Source: Roseiarcus sp963696665
Lineage (GTDB): Bacteria > Pseudomonadota > Alphaproteobacteria > Rhizobiales > Beijerinckiaceae
Direction of reading: 5' to 3'
DNA: 64,000 bases
NCBI GenBank assembly: GCA_963696665.1
Contig: CAVOLE010000044.1
Span: forward strand, 1 to 64,000
Within the stretch, counting starts at the first letter, position 1. The number at the start of each line of letters is the position of its first letter. Below, piece by piece: positions 47,110-55,887 of the stretch. Under the pieces are notes generated by a model. The model was given only the letters and a program-made list of their open reading frames with translations. It ran no database searches and had not been told where the DNA came from. A program made the translations under genes and the position numbers.

Positions 47110-48117
47110 TCAGGCGCGTGTCGATCGGACCTGGTAGTAGACGCGGCTGCGTCGTTCGTTCGTCGAGACGTTGGACGGGGCAGGGAGGAGGCGGTCGACA
47201 TAATCGCTCCAGCCTTTGCGATAGGCCGCCTCCCTATCGGAAAATCCGGCCGCTAGCGACCCCTCCGCCGCGGCGAGGGCCGTCGCTGCATCGCCGCCAT
47301 ACCCAAGCGCGAGGGTGAAGGTCGTGTCCGTGCCGACGCCACCAATCTCGCCGCACTGGACAACATTGCCGTTCCTGGTGATGTCGAAACGGCTGACGAG
47401 GGCGATGTTCTTGTGCAATTCGACATTGCAGTCGCTGGCCATCGTCGCGAAGCCGTTATCGTTCGCGACGAAGCCATTCGGACTTCCGGCCCTCAGCGCA
47501 GAAACGACCGTCATGGGCGAGCCAAACAGGGATCGCGTCCCGCTTGCCATGAGCGCCGAGTTCGTTCCGTCCCACCATGCCGAGTTGTTGGCCCCGCCGC
47601 CTGCGATGCTCGGATTCGCAAGCACGTAAAGCCGGTAGACGCCGCCATCCAAGGATTCGAAACGGGTGCGGACCAGAAGTGTATTGCGGCTTGGGTCGGC
47701 GATATAAATGTTAATAATCCGATATTTGGACGGCTGGCGAGCGTCCGTGTTCGTGACGGTGTACTCGAGCGCCTTTTCCGTGGGCATCGAAATCGCGTGG
47801 CTTGTCGCGTCGCGTTCCAGGTCGACGAAGGTCGAGCCGTCGGTAATGACGTACTGCATGTCCTCCATGTTGGGGACATCGAGCCGGGGATAGAAAACTT
47901 CGCTTGTGACCCCTTTCGCCACTGTGAACCAGACCTTGCTGTTGAGGCCCGCAGCGGTCCCAACGGCAAGTTTGTTTCCCGTTGTCCATGACGCCGCGCC
48001 GCCGGGGCCATCGCTTGCGACTGCGCTCTGAGCGTCAGGAGTTTGGGCTTGAATCACCGCCTGCGCTGCAAAAGCCAGCGCTAGGCCAAAAGCGACGCTC
48101 GGCCCCCGGCGGGTCAC
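47110..48117 (-). pseudogene. GH15 glucoamylase/glucodextranase, N-terminal domain only
   Basis: This 335-residue frame has a signal peptide (VAFGLALAFAAQAVIQAQ) and the beta-sandwich N-domain of bacterial glucoamylases. Marks are GNKLAVGTAAGLNSKVWFTV, VTSEVFYPRLDVPNMEDMQY, SLFGSPMTVVSALRAGSPN and FTLALGYGGDAATALAAAEG. It stops right after the linker (RRSRVYYQVRSTRA), where the (alpha/alpha)6 catalytic barrel should begin. Normal members have about 800 residues. The end coincides with the SDR fragment junction, so the catalytic half was probably lost when the neighbouring region was inserted. Confidence 0.75.
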
Positions 48118-48172
48118 GGAAATCTCCCGCTACTTTGAGCCGCGGAGATCACGCCAATTCGCGCGGACTTCC

Positions 48173-48248
<76 letters not shown>

Positions 48249-48355
48249 GACGCGCGGCTGTTTACGTGCGCCTCCGACCTGTGTCAACGACATCGGGGTA
48301 GAGGGTCGGGGCTTCTCCGCGTCAATGGCGGACATCTCGAAGGTTGGGAGAATTC

Positions 48356-48646
48356 ATGCGGGCGATCCTCGATATCGTGATGGTTGTCCTCAACCTCTAC
48401 ACTTGGGTCATCATCGCCGGCGCCATCCTGTCCTGGCTGATCGCCTTCGGCGTCGTCAACATCCGCAACGATTTCGTGCGCGCGGTGTGGAACTTGTTCC
48501 TGGCGCTGACCGAGCCGTTTTTGCGGCCCATCCGCAACTTTCTGCCCAATACCGGCGGCGTCGACATTTCGCCGATCATCCTTTTGCTCGCCGTCATGCT
48601 GATCGAGAGGATCATCATCTATTACATCTATCCGAACGTTTTCTGA
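48356..48646 (+). CDS. yggT: YggT family membrane protein
   Basis: The protein has 96 residues and two hydrophobic regions (IVMVVLNLYTWVIIAGAILS and IILLLAVMLIERIIIYYIY) around the family loop FLRPIRNFLPNTGGVDISPI. YggT proteins are small inner-membrane proteins linked to division or osmotic functions, without a defined activity. The ATG at 48356 follows GGGAG. It is nine bases upstream of mch. Confidence 0.92.
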   Translation: MRAILDIVMVVLNLYTWVIIAGAILSWLIAFGVVNIRNDFVRAVWNLFLALTEPFLRPIRNFLPNTGGVDISPIILLLAVMLIERIIIYYIYPNVF

Positions 48647-48655
48647 CTCTTCGGG

Positions 48656-49726
48656 ATGTCTGCCTCTCTTCCACCCAAGGCCGCCGAAGGCCGGTTCTTC
48701 GAGGACTTTCGCCTTGGGCAAACGATCCGTCACGCGACGCCCCGCACGCTGACGAGCGGCGACGCCTCGCTCTATTTGGCGCTGATCGGCGGGCGCTTCG
48801 CGCCGCAAAGCGCGGAAACTTTCGCGCGCGCCATCGGCTATCCGGCGAGCCCGATCGACGACCTGCTCGCCTTCCATGTCGTATTCGGCAAGACGGTCAC
48901 CGACGTCTCGCTGAACGCGGTCGCCAATCTCGGCTATGCCGATTGCCGGTTCTTGAAGCCGGTTTTTCCCGGCGATACGCTCGCGGCCGTTTCGCACGTG
49001 ATCGGGCTTAGAGAGAACTCGAACCGGCAGAGCGGCGTGGTCTATGTGCGCTCGGAAGGCTTCAATCAGCGCGGCGAGACCGTCATCGACTACGTGCGCT
49101 GGGTGATGGTCAGAAAGCGCGACTTTAGCTCAGCCGCGCCCGAGACGGTCATTCCCAAACTGCCCGAGGCGGTCGCCGTCGCCAGTCTCGGCGCGGCCTG
49201 TCCGCCGATCGATCGCGCGGCGTTCGACGATGAGCTCAGCGGCTCGCCGTATCGGTTCGAGGGCTATTCCGCCGGCGAGCGGATCGATCATGTCGACGGC
49301 GTCACCGTCGAGGAGGCCGAGCACCAGATGGCGACCCGGCTTTATCAGAACGCGGCGAAAGTGCATTTCAACCAGTTCAGCGAGGGGCAGGGGCGCTTCG
49401 GGCGCCGCCTGATCTATGGCGGGCATGTGATCTCGCTCGCTCGCGCGCTCAGTTTCAACGGCCTCGCCAATGCCTTCCATATCGCGGCGCTCAACGGCGG
49501 CCGGCATGTCGCGCCGCTCTTCGCCGGCGATACTGTATTCGCCTGGAGCGAAATCATCGAGACCACGGCGCTGCCTCATCGCGACGATGTTGGCGCGCTC
49601 AGACTGCGCACGGTTGCGACCAAGAACCGCCCTTGCGCTGACTTTCCGTGGCGCGAAGGCGAGGGCTACGAGCCCAATGTCGTGCTCGAGCTCGACTATT
49701 GGGCGCTTGCGCCGCGGCGGCCCTGA
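48656..49726 (+). CDS. mch: Mesaconyl-CoA hydratase (beta-methylmalyl-CoA dehydratase)
   Basis: The protein has 356 residues with two MaoC-like hotdog domains. FFEDFRLGQTIRHATPRTLT, SPIDDLLAFHVVFGKTVTDV, RLYQNAAKVHFNQFSEGQG and RFGRRLIYGGHVISLARALS are close to known mesaconyl-CoA hydratases. The enzyme interconverts mesaconyl-C1-CoA and beta-methylmalyl-CoA in the ethylmalonyl-CoA pathway, which regenerates glyoxylate during growth on C1 and C2 compounds. It forms a short operon with yggT and the next gene. Confidence 0.93.
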   Translation: MSASLPPKAAEGRFFEDFRLGQTIRHATPRTLTSGDASLYLALIGGRFAPQSAETFARAIGYPASPIDDLLAFHVVFGKTVTDVSLNAVANLGYADCRFLKPVFPGDTLAAVSHVIGLRENSNRQSGVVYVRSEGFNQRGETVIDYVRWVMVRKRDFSSAAPETVIPKLPEAVAVASLGAACPPIDRAAFDDELSGSPYRFEGYSAGERIDHVDGVTVEEAEHQMATRLYQNAAKVHFNQFSEGQGRFGRRLIYGGHVISLARALSFNGLANAFHIAALNGGRHVAPLFAGDTVFAWSEIIETTALPHRDDVGALRLRTVATKNRPCADFPWREGEGYEPNVVLELDYWALAPRRP

Positions 49727-49729
49727 CCC

Positions 49730-50296
49730 ATGCGCTTGCCGGCGGACGCCGTCCTTCTCATCATCGACGCGCAGGAAGCGGTCGACGGCCCGCGCCACGG
49801 CCCTGGCGACGCCTCGGAAGTCGAGACGAACATCGCCGCCCTCGTCAGCGCGTGGCGGGCCGAGGGCCTGCCGCTGGCTCATGTCGGCCGTCAACCGATC
49901 GCTCCGGCTTCGCCTCTCGCCATCCCGCCGCTCGACGGCGAGATCGCGATGGTCCGCAACGCGACAAGCGCCTTCGTCGGCGCCGACCTCGAAGCCAGGT
50001 TCGACGAGCTCGGCGCGACGACGCTGGTCCTTTGCGGAACGCTCGCGACCCATGCGCTCGAAGCGTCGGCTCGGCACGCCGCCGACCTCGGCTATCAGGT
50101 GTTCGTCGTCGCCGACGCGTGTCGGGCGGCCGACGCGTTGGATCTTAGAGGACGGCTGTGGCCGGCCGAGGACGTGCGGGCCCTGGCGCTGGCGCATCTT
50201 AGGGGCGAGACCGCGACCATCGTCGACGTCGCCACGACCCTCCGGGCCGCGGCGGCGGCCAAGGCGCGCCAGCGGCGCAGGGCGGGGGCCGCCTGA
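49730..50296 (+). CDS. Isochorismatase-fold protein lacking the catalytic cysteine
   Basis: This 188-residue protein has the isochorismatase fold. The aspartate motif is VLLIIDAQEAV. The usual lysine position reads arginine (IAMVRNATSAFVG), and the nucleophile segment CGTLATHALEASARHAADLG has alanine where cysteine stands in GVxTxxCVxxTAR. Two of the three usual triad residues are therefore absent. The C-terminus is an Ala/Arg-rich tail. It starts four bases after mch and may be co-translated. Cysteine-hydrolase activity is unlikely; another role or a distinct chemistry is possible. Confidence 0.75.
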   Translation: MRLPADAVLLIIDAQEAVDGPRHGPGDASEVETNIAALVSAWRAEGLPLAHVGRQPIAPASPLAIPPLDGEIAMVRNATSAFVGADLEARFDELGATTLVLCGTLATHALEASARHAADLGYQVFVVADACRAADALDLRGRLWPAEDVRALALAHLRGETATIVDVATTLRAAAAAKARQRRRAGAA

Positions 50297-50893
50297 TTGC
50301 GAACGGCCGCCGGCGAGGCGGTTGGCGCAGGCTCCGGGGAAGCGCGCACAAGTTTACGCCGCCGAATGATTTCAAGCGCTTAACTGCGCTTTCGCGCACC
50401 TTTTTTCGCCCCCTCTATCTCATTGCGAAGCCCTCGCTCCGAGGCGCGCATCGTTCTCGAGACATTGAGCTTTCGGGGACGACCGGGGTATCATCGTTTC
50501 ATTCCTGCCCTATGGGGCCAAAATGCAACAAAAGCGAAACCCAGGTTTCGCATTGCGAACGAGCGGTTTCGCATCTTGGTCTTAAGCCATTGATATCGTT
50601 AAGATAACCGAATCAGCGATTTCGCGAGATTGTGTCTTTTCAACGACTTAACCGCCTTTTCGTTCGCACCTTTCATCGGGCGCCTCGCTGGGCATAAATG
50701 TGGCGTCTGCGGAGGTCGTCTCGAAGGAGTTTAACTCTGTATTCCGAATGTGACACTAGGTGGAAAATAATTTCTGGTATCTCGAATCAATCGCCAATTC
50801 GTGTTGACTCAGTCTGATTATGTAGTTAAGAAAGGTTGTTCTCGAAGAACGGAAAGGTCAAGGATTACTTCACTCTTTTCATAGGGGGTTACC
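50297..50893. other. Long AT-richer intergenic region upstream of the PEP-CTERM gene
   Basis: No gene is visible. The base composition falls towards AT compared with the flanks. A weak promoter candidate is TTGACT (50804-50809) with TAAGAA 17 bases on (50827-50832). AGGGGG lies five bases before the ATG at 50894. The length suggests regulated expression. Confidence 0.4.
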
Positions 50894-51646
50894 ATGAAAG
50901 CTCTCCTACTCGCCACGACAGTTGCGTCGTTAGCTCTGGCGACAACCGCCAACGCAGCGTCGTTTACCTTCGGCAATTTGGTCATCACTCAGATCTCACC
51001 GGAAAATCCGACAACGTTCGATAACCTTCCAACCGGACCAACGGGTTTCTTGGAAAATTCGACAGTGTGCGATTCCGCCTATTGCGGGGCGATCCAACTC
51101 TCGAGCGACGGCGGCGTTGCCAACGGCACGACGACCGTCTCCGCTACGCCGGCTGGCGACACGAGTAACTATCTTTGGGGGGTGAATGGCGTGAATCCCC
51201 TCGGTTTCAATGGCGCAGAAATCGTCTTCAACCCCGCGGATGGGGAGGCCGGTCTACCGAGCTCCTTCAATATCGACTGGGGCTCTATCGACGCATTGAT
51301 GACGAATCCGGATGGGACGCAGCGTTACGACAACACGCTGACCGTGCACACCCTGGCGGACACTGTGGACAGCGTCACCGGCTCACAACTGGCGGCCGCC
51401 TTAGTCTTTGGCGTCAATGGATTCGGCAGTCAGACCAGCGCCAACGACAATCAGTGGTTCAATATAAGCGACACCGCTGGACCGATCGTCTTCTTCACAG
51501 CCAGCTCAACGCAGAACGCGTTCGAGTTCGACATGGGCTCAAGCGTGCCTGAGCCGTCGACCTGGGCGATGATGATGCTCGGTTTCGCCGGCCTGAGCTA
51601 CGCCGCGTTCCGCCGCGGCGCCAAGGCGCGCGCCCTCGCGGCATAG
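50894..51646 (+). CDS. PEP-CTERM (PEPxxWA type) exported protein
   Basis: The protein has 250 residues. An N-terminal signal peptide (LLLATTVASLALATTANA) is followed by a beta-rich, Asn/Thr/Ser-rich body with one cysteine pair (STVCDSAYCGAI). The C-terminus is a textbook sorting signal: VPEPSTWAMMMLGFAGLSYA followed by FRRGAKAR. Exosortases cleave such signals at the inner membrane, and the proteins end up in the envelope or extracellular matrix. An exosortase gene lies about 10 kb downstream, though of a type usually paired with another signal. A terminator follows the stop. Confidence 0.9.
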   Translation: MKALLLATTVASLALATTANAASFTFGNLVITQISPENPTTFDNLPTGPTGFLENSTVCDSAYCGAIQLSSDGGVANGTTTVSATPAGDTSNYLWGVNGVNPLGFNGAEIVFNPADGEAGLPSSFNIDWGSIDALMTNPDGTQRYDNTLTVHTLADTVDSVTGSQLAAALVFGVNGFGSQTSANDNQWFNISDTAGPIVFFTASSTQNAFEFDMGSSVPEPSTWAMMMLGFAGLSYAAFRRGAKARALAA

Positions 51647-51670
51647 GCAGAGTTCCGACGCGAGCGCTGG

Positions 51671-51699
51671 AGGCCGCCCACGGGCGGCCTTTATTTTTT
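51671..51699 (+). terminator. Rho-independent terminator after PEP-CTERM gene
   Basis: AGGCCGCCC pairs with GGGCGGCCT around a three-base turn and is followed by TTATTTTTT, 25 bases after the stop codon. Confidence 0.9.
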
Positions 51700-51793
51700 G
51701 TGCCCGCGCGAACAATTGTCAGTTCTTCGCCGTTGATTAAACGACTGACCGTCTGCTATAGATGGTTAAGAGGAACGTAAGCAATTTGCTGTC

Positions 51794-52039
51794 GTGCGCC
51801 GCTCCGTCTTGCTCGGCAGGAATTCGCAAGCGCTCGCCGCGGAGCATTCGCTGAAGGACAGCCGGGCTTGGGACAACATCAGCGGCGTCGCGACGGTCGG
51901 ACGCGTTGCGTGGCCGGTGCGGGCGACATTGAGATATTGGGCCTCGGCGATCGATCCGGCGACGATCGCGCAATCCAATCATGCCCGTGTTTCCGCCGCG
52001 GTGCAGGCGCTGGCGTTCTGGATCGCGCGAGACCTCTGA
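51794..52039 (+). CDS. Possible small protein of unknown function
   Basis: An 81-codon frame starts with GTG at 51794 (SVLLGRNSQALAAEHSLKDS, ending VQALAFWIARDL). A promoter candidate TTGATT (51733-51738), 18 bases, TATAGA (51757-51762) lies upstream, but the ribosome binding site is weak and no family is recognised. The rest of 51700-52090 shows nothing else. It may be non-coding. Confidence 0.28.
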   Translation: MRRSVLLGRNSQALAAEHSLKDSRAWDNISGVATVGRVAWPVRATLRYWASAIDPATIAQSNHARVSAAVQALAFWIARDL

Positions 52040-52090
52040 TCCCGCGGGTCCGGCGACCCCAGGGAGAGCCTGGCCGGGCTCGCTGCAGCG

Positions 52091-52612
52091 TCACCGCGCC
52101 AGGATTTCGGTCCGGTATCTGGGCGCCAGCGTCGCGAGCAGCTTGCCCTTCTCGGCTTGTGCTTCCGGGCTCACTTTCGGCGGCGGCGCTGTGCGGCTGT
52201 CGACCGGGAAGCCGATGGCCAAGAACAGTTCCTCCTGTCCCGCCGGCGCGCAGAGGCAGAGCATGCGGGCCATCTTGCCCGACCTGTTCTTGAATGCGTG
52301 CGGGGCGTTGGCTGGAACATTGACGGTCGAGCCAGCGCGGACGGTTTGCGTTTCGCCGCGGAAGGTATACTCGAGCTCGCCATCCAAAAGCGTGAACATT
52401 TCCTCGAAATCGTGACGATGCGGTGGCGGACCGCCGCCGTCCGGCACGAGCATGTCGATGAGGCAATAGCGCCCGGCCGTCTCCGCCCCCGACAAAAGAA
52501 TCGTATATGTGCCGCCGGCAACCGAGACATGTCGCCGTCCGGCGCCATCGGGATCGGCGACCGTCAATTGGCGGTCGGGATCGTCGGGCGGAATCGCGGA
52601 GGGGGAAGTCAT
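52091..52612 (-). CDS. Cupin-domain protein
   Basis: The protein has 173 residues. The two cupin motifs are GGGPPPHRHDFEEMFTLLDG, with the metal-binding His-His-Glu set, and VNVPANAPHAFKNRSGKMAR with the second histidine. GGGAGA precedes the ATG. Cupins of this size are often small metalloenzymes or regulators; the substrate is unknown. It lies between the PEP-CTERM gene and the efflux genes without clear operon links. Confidence 0.85.
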   Translation of the reverse strand: MTSPSAIPPDDPDRQLTVADPDGAGRRHVSVAGGTYTILLSGAETAGRYCLIDMLVPDGGGPPPHRHDFEEMFTLLDGELEYTFRGETQTVRAGSTVNVPANAPHAFKNRSGKMARMLCLCAPAGQEELFLAIGFPVDSRTAPPPKVSPEAQAEKGKLLATLAPRYRTEILAR

Positions 52613-52718
52613 TGCGTCTCCCTTGTCCGTTCCTTTTAGACGACTCCTCGCGCGTCCGCGACTGAATGATTGCCGTCTTGCGCCTCGCGCCAGCCGCCGT
52701 TCGTGCGACGGCTTCGCC

Positions 52719-55700
52719 TTACTCCGCCGCTTGCGCAGGCTCCCACTCGCGCTCGCGCTCTTTGTGTTCCGCCATCGGCGCCGGCGGCTTGCCCTTCTTC
52801 TTGGACCCTGAGAGCCACTTCGACAGTTGGTCGAGATAGAGATAGATGACGGGCGTCGTGAACAGGGTCAGCGCCTGGCTAACCAGAAGGCCGCCGACCA
52901 TCGTGTAGCCGAGCGGCTGGCGCAGCTCCGAGCCGGTGCCGTGGCTCAGCATCAGCGGCACGCCGCCGAGCAGCGCAGCCATCGTCGTCATCATGATCGG
53001 ACGGAAGCGCAACAAAGCCGCCTGGCGGATCGCCTCGACTGGGGTCAGGCCGTCCTCGCGCTCGGCCGAGATGGCGAAGTCGACCATCATGATGCCGTTC
53101 TTCTTCACGATGCCGATGAGCAGGATGGCGCCGATGAGGGCGACAAGGCTGAACTCGTAGCCGAACAGCATGAGGGTGGCGAGCGCGCCAAGGCCCGCCG
53201 ACGGCAGCGTCGACAGGATGGTCAGCGGGTGAATGAAGCTCTCATAGAGCACGCCGAGGATCAGGTAGACGCAGACCAGCGCCGCCAGGATGAGCAGCGG
53301 CACGCTGGTCAACGAGTCCTGGAACGCCTGCGCATTGCCCTGGAAGGTCGCCGTCAGGCCCGTCGGCAACTGGAGTTGTTGCATCGCGCGCTGGATCGCC
53401 TCGGTCGCGGGGCCGAGCGCCACCCCTTGCGCGAGGTTGAAGCTGATGGTGATGGCGGGGAATTGTCCCTGATGGCTGATCGACAGGGGCGCGACCTCAG
53501 CGGTCGTCCATCTGGCGAAGGCGCTCATCGGCACCATCTGGTTGGTCGTCGGCGAGCGGACGTAGATCTTGTCGAGCGTGGCGGGATCGCCCAGCAGCTG
53601 CGGCAGCACCTCCTCGATCACATAATAGGTGTTCACCTGGGTGAAATATTGCGTCACCTGCCGCTGGCCGAAGGCGTCATAGAGCGTGTCGTCGATGAGC
53701 TGCGGCTGAATCCCGTAGCGCGAGGCCATGTCGCGATCGATCTTGAGCGTGAGCGTAGTGCCGGCGCTCTGCTGGTCGGTCGCGACGTCGCGCAATTGGG
53801 GCAGCGATTGAAGCTTCTCGAGGATCTTGGTCGCCCAGGCGTTGAGCTCGGGAAAGTCCGCATCCTGAAGCGTGTATTGGAACTGCGTTTTGGTGAAGTG
53901 GCCGCCGACCGTGACGTCCTGCGCCGCCTGCAAATAGACGCGCATGCCCGGCACCTGAGCGAGCTTGGGACGCAGCCGAGCGATCACCTGAAAGGCGTCG
54001 ACGTCGCGATCATCGCGCGGCTTCAGCGTGATGAACATACGGCCGTTGTTCTGCGCCGAGTTGCCGACCCCGGACCCAAGTCCCATCGCCATTGTGTCGA
54101 CGGCCGGATCGGCCATCACGATCCTCCCCACTTCCTGTTGCAAACGATACATGACCGGAAAGGAAACGTCCTGTCCGGCCTCGGTCGTTCCGAACAGAAT
54201 GCCGGTGTCCTGTTGCGGGAAGAATCCCTTGGGGATGATGACGAACAGATAGCCGGTGGCGATCACCGTGGCGATGAAGGTGAGCAGGGTGGCGAAGCGG
54301 TGGCGCAGCACAAAATCGACGCCGCGCTCGTAGCCCTTGGCGAGCGCAATGAAGCCTTTCTCGCTGAGGTTATAGAGGCGCCCGTGCCGCTCCTCGTCGT
54401 GGCTCTTGAGAAAGCGCGACGCCATCATCGGGGTGAGGGTGAGGGAGACGAAAGCCGAGACGACGATCGTCATTGCGATGGTGATCGAGAATTCGCGGAA
54501 CAGGCGCCCGATGATGCCGCTCATCATCAGGAGCGGAATGAGCACCGCGATCAGCGAGACGGAGATCGATATGATGGTGAAGCCAATCTCGGAGGAGCCT
54601 TTGAGCGCCGCCTGAAACGGCTGTTCGCCCTCCTCGATGTGGCGCGTGATGTTCTCCAGCATCACGATCGCGTCGTCGACCACGAAACCGACGGCGATGG
54701 TGAACGCCATCAGCGACAGATTGTCGAGGCTATAGCCCGCGACCCACATGAGGGCGCAGGCGCCGAGCAGCGCCAGCGGAACGGTAATGCTCGGGATGAT
54801 CGTCGCCCAGACGCTGCGCAGGAAAATGAAGATCACCATCACCACGAGCGCGATGGTGAGCAAGAGGGTCAGCTCGACGTCGTGGACCGAGGCGCGAATG
54901 GTGGTGGTCCGGTCGGAGAGGATGCTGACGTGTATGGTCGGCGGGATCGAAGCCTGCAGCGTCTTCAGGGTTTTTTTGATCGCCTCGACGGTGGTGATGA
55001 CGTTCGCGCCGGGAATCTTGTACACGACGAGAAAGACGCTCGGCTTGCCATTGCTCCAGGCGGCCTGCGTCGAATCCTGCGGTCCCGCGACCGCGCGGCC
55101 GACGTCGCGCACGCGCACCGGCGCCCCGTTGCGATAGGCGATGATGACGTCGTTCCAGTCCTTGGCCAGGGTCAATTGGTCATTGTCCTGGATGGTGAAG
55201 GTCTGCGTCGGACCGATAAGCGCGCCCTTCGGGCTGTCGACGGTCGCAATGCCGATCTGGGCCCGCACATCCTCGAGCTGCAGCCCCTTTTCGACCAGCT
55301 TGGCCGGATCGATCTGGATGCGGATGGCGGGCGTCTGCTGGCCGCCGACGCGCACCAGGGAGACGCCGGACATCTGGCTGAGGTGCTGGGCGAGGATATT
55401 TTCGGCGGCGTCGTCGACGTCGATGACCGGCGCAACGTCCGACTGAACGGACAGGATAAGAATTGGGGTGTCGGAGGGGTTGACCTTGCGATAGGTCGGC
55501 GGACTGGGCAGATCCTTCGGCAGTTGCCCGGCGGCGGCGTTGATCGCCGCCTGGACGTCGTTGGCGGCGGCGTCGATATTGCGGTTGAGATCGAACTGGA
55601 CGGTGATCGCCGTCACCCCGAGCGCGCTGGTCGACGTCATCTGCGAGACGCCGGGAATTTGCGCGATCTGCCGTTCGAGCGGCTGGGCGACCGAGGTCGC

Positions 55701-55883
55701 CATCGTGTCCGGGGAAGCGCCCGGTAGCGACGCCGAGATGGTGATGGTCGGAAAGTCGACCTGCGGCAAAGGGGCGACGGGAAGCGAAGGAAAAGCGACC
55801 AGGCCGACCAGAAACACCGCGACCATGATGAGCGTGGTCGCGATCGGGCGGTGAATGAAGGGGGCGGAGATGCCTTTGTACAT
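52719..55883 (-). CDS. RND multidrug efflux transporter (MdtB/AcrB type)
   Basis: The protein has 1054 residues with the usual twelve membrane helices and two large periplasmic loops. The start is FIHRPIATTLIMVAVFLVGL. The proton-relay aspartates are in VGFVVDDAIVMLENITRHIE, and GIVKKNGIMMVDFAI and MTTMAALLGGVPLMLSHGTG are family motifs. It exports drugs or other amphiphiles across both membranes with an adaptor and an outer-membrane channel. The adaptor gene is four bases upstream; no outer-membrane factor is encoded here. The C-terminus is Lys/Glu-rich. Confidence 0.94.
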   Translation of the reverse strand: MYKGISAPFIHRPIATTLIMVAVFLVGLVAFPSLPVAPLPQVDFPTITISASLPGASPDTMATSVAQPLERQIAQIPGVSQMTSTSALGVTAITVQFDLNRNIDAAANDVQAAINAAAGQLPKDLPSPPTYRKVNPSDTPILILSVQSDVAPVIDVDDAAENILAQHLSQMSGVSLVRVGGQQTPAIRIQIDPAKLVEKGLQLEDVRAQIGIATVDSPKGALIGPTQTFTIQDNDQLTLAKDWNDVIIAYRNGAPVRVRDVGRAVAGPQDSTQAAWSNGKPSVFLVVYKIPGANVITTVEAIKKTLKTLQASIPPTIHVSILSDRTTTIRASVHDVELTLLLTIALVVMVIFIFLRSVWATIIPSITVPLALLGACALMWVAGYSLDNLSLMAFTIAVGFVVDDAIVMLENITRHIEEGEQPFQAALKGSSEIGFTIISISVSLIAVLIPLLMMSGIIGRLFREFSITIAMTIVVSAFVSLTLTPMMASRFLKSHDEERHGRLYNLSEKGFIALAKGYERGVDFVLRHRFATLLTFIATVIATGYLFVIIPKGFFPQQDTGILFGTTEAGQDVSFPVMYRLQQEVGRIVMADPAVDTMAMGLGSGVGNSAQNNGRMFITLKPRDDRDVDAFQVIARLRPKLAQVPGMRVYLQAAQDVTVGGHFTKTQFQYTLQDADFPELNAWATKILEKLQSLPQLRDVATDQQSAGTTLTLKIDRDMASRYGIQPQLIDDTLYDAFGQRQVTQYFTQVNTYYVIEEVLPQLLGDPATLDKIYVRSPTTNQMVPMSAFARWTTAEVAPLSISHQGQFPAITISFNLAQGVALGPATEAIQRAMQQLQLPTGLTATFQGNAQAFQDSLTSVPLLILAALVCVYLILGVLYESFIHPLTILSTLPSAGLGALATLMLFGYEFSLVALIGAILLIGIVKKNGIMMVDFAISAEREDGLTPVEAIRQAALLRFRPIMMTTMAALLGGVPLMLSHGTGSELRQPLGYTMVGGLLVSQALTLFTTPVIYLYLDQLSKWLSGSKKKGKPPAPMAEHKEREREWEPAQAAE

Positions 55884-55887
55884 CGGC

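Noticed and set aside
52827..55727. 966-codon open frame on the plus strand
   Set aside because: It is the antisense shadow of the RND transporter gene, with low-complexity Arg/Asp/Gln content.
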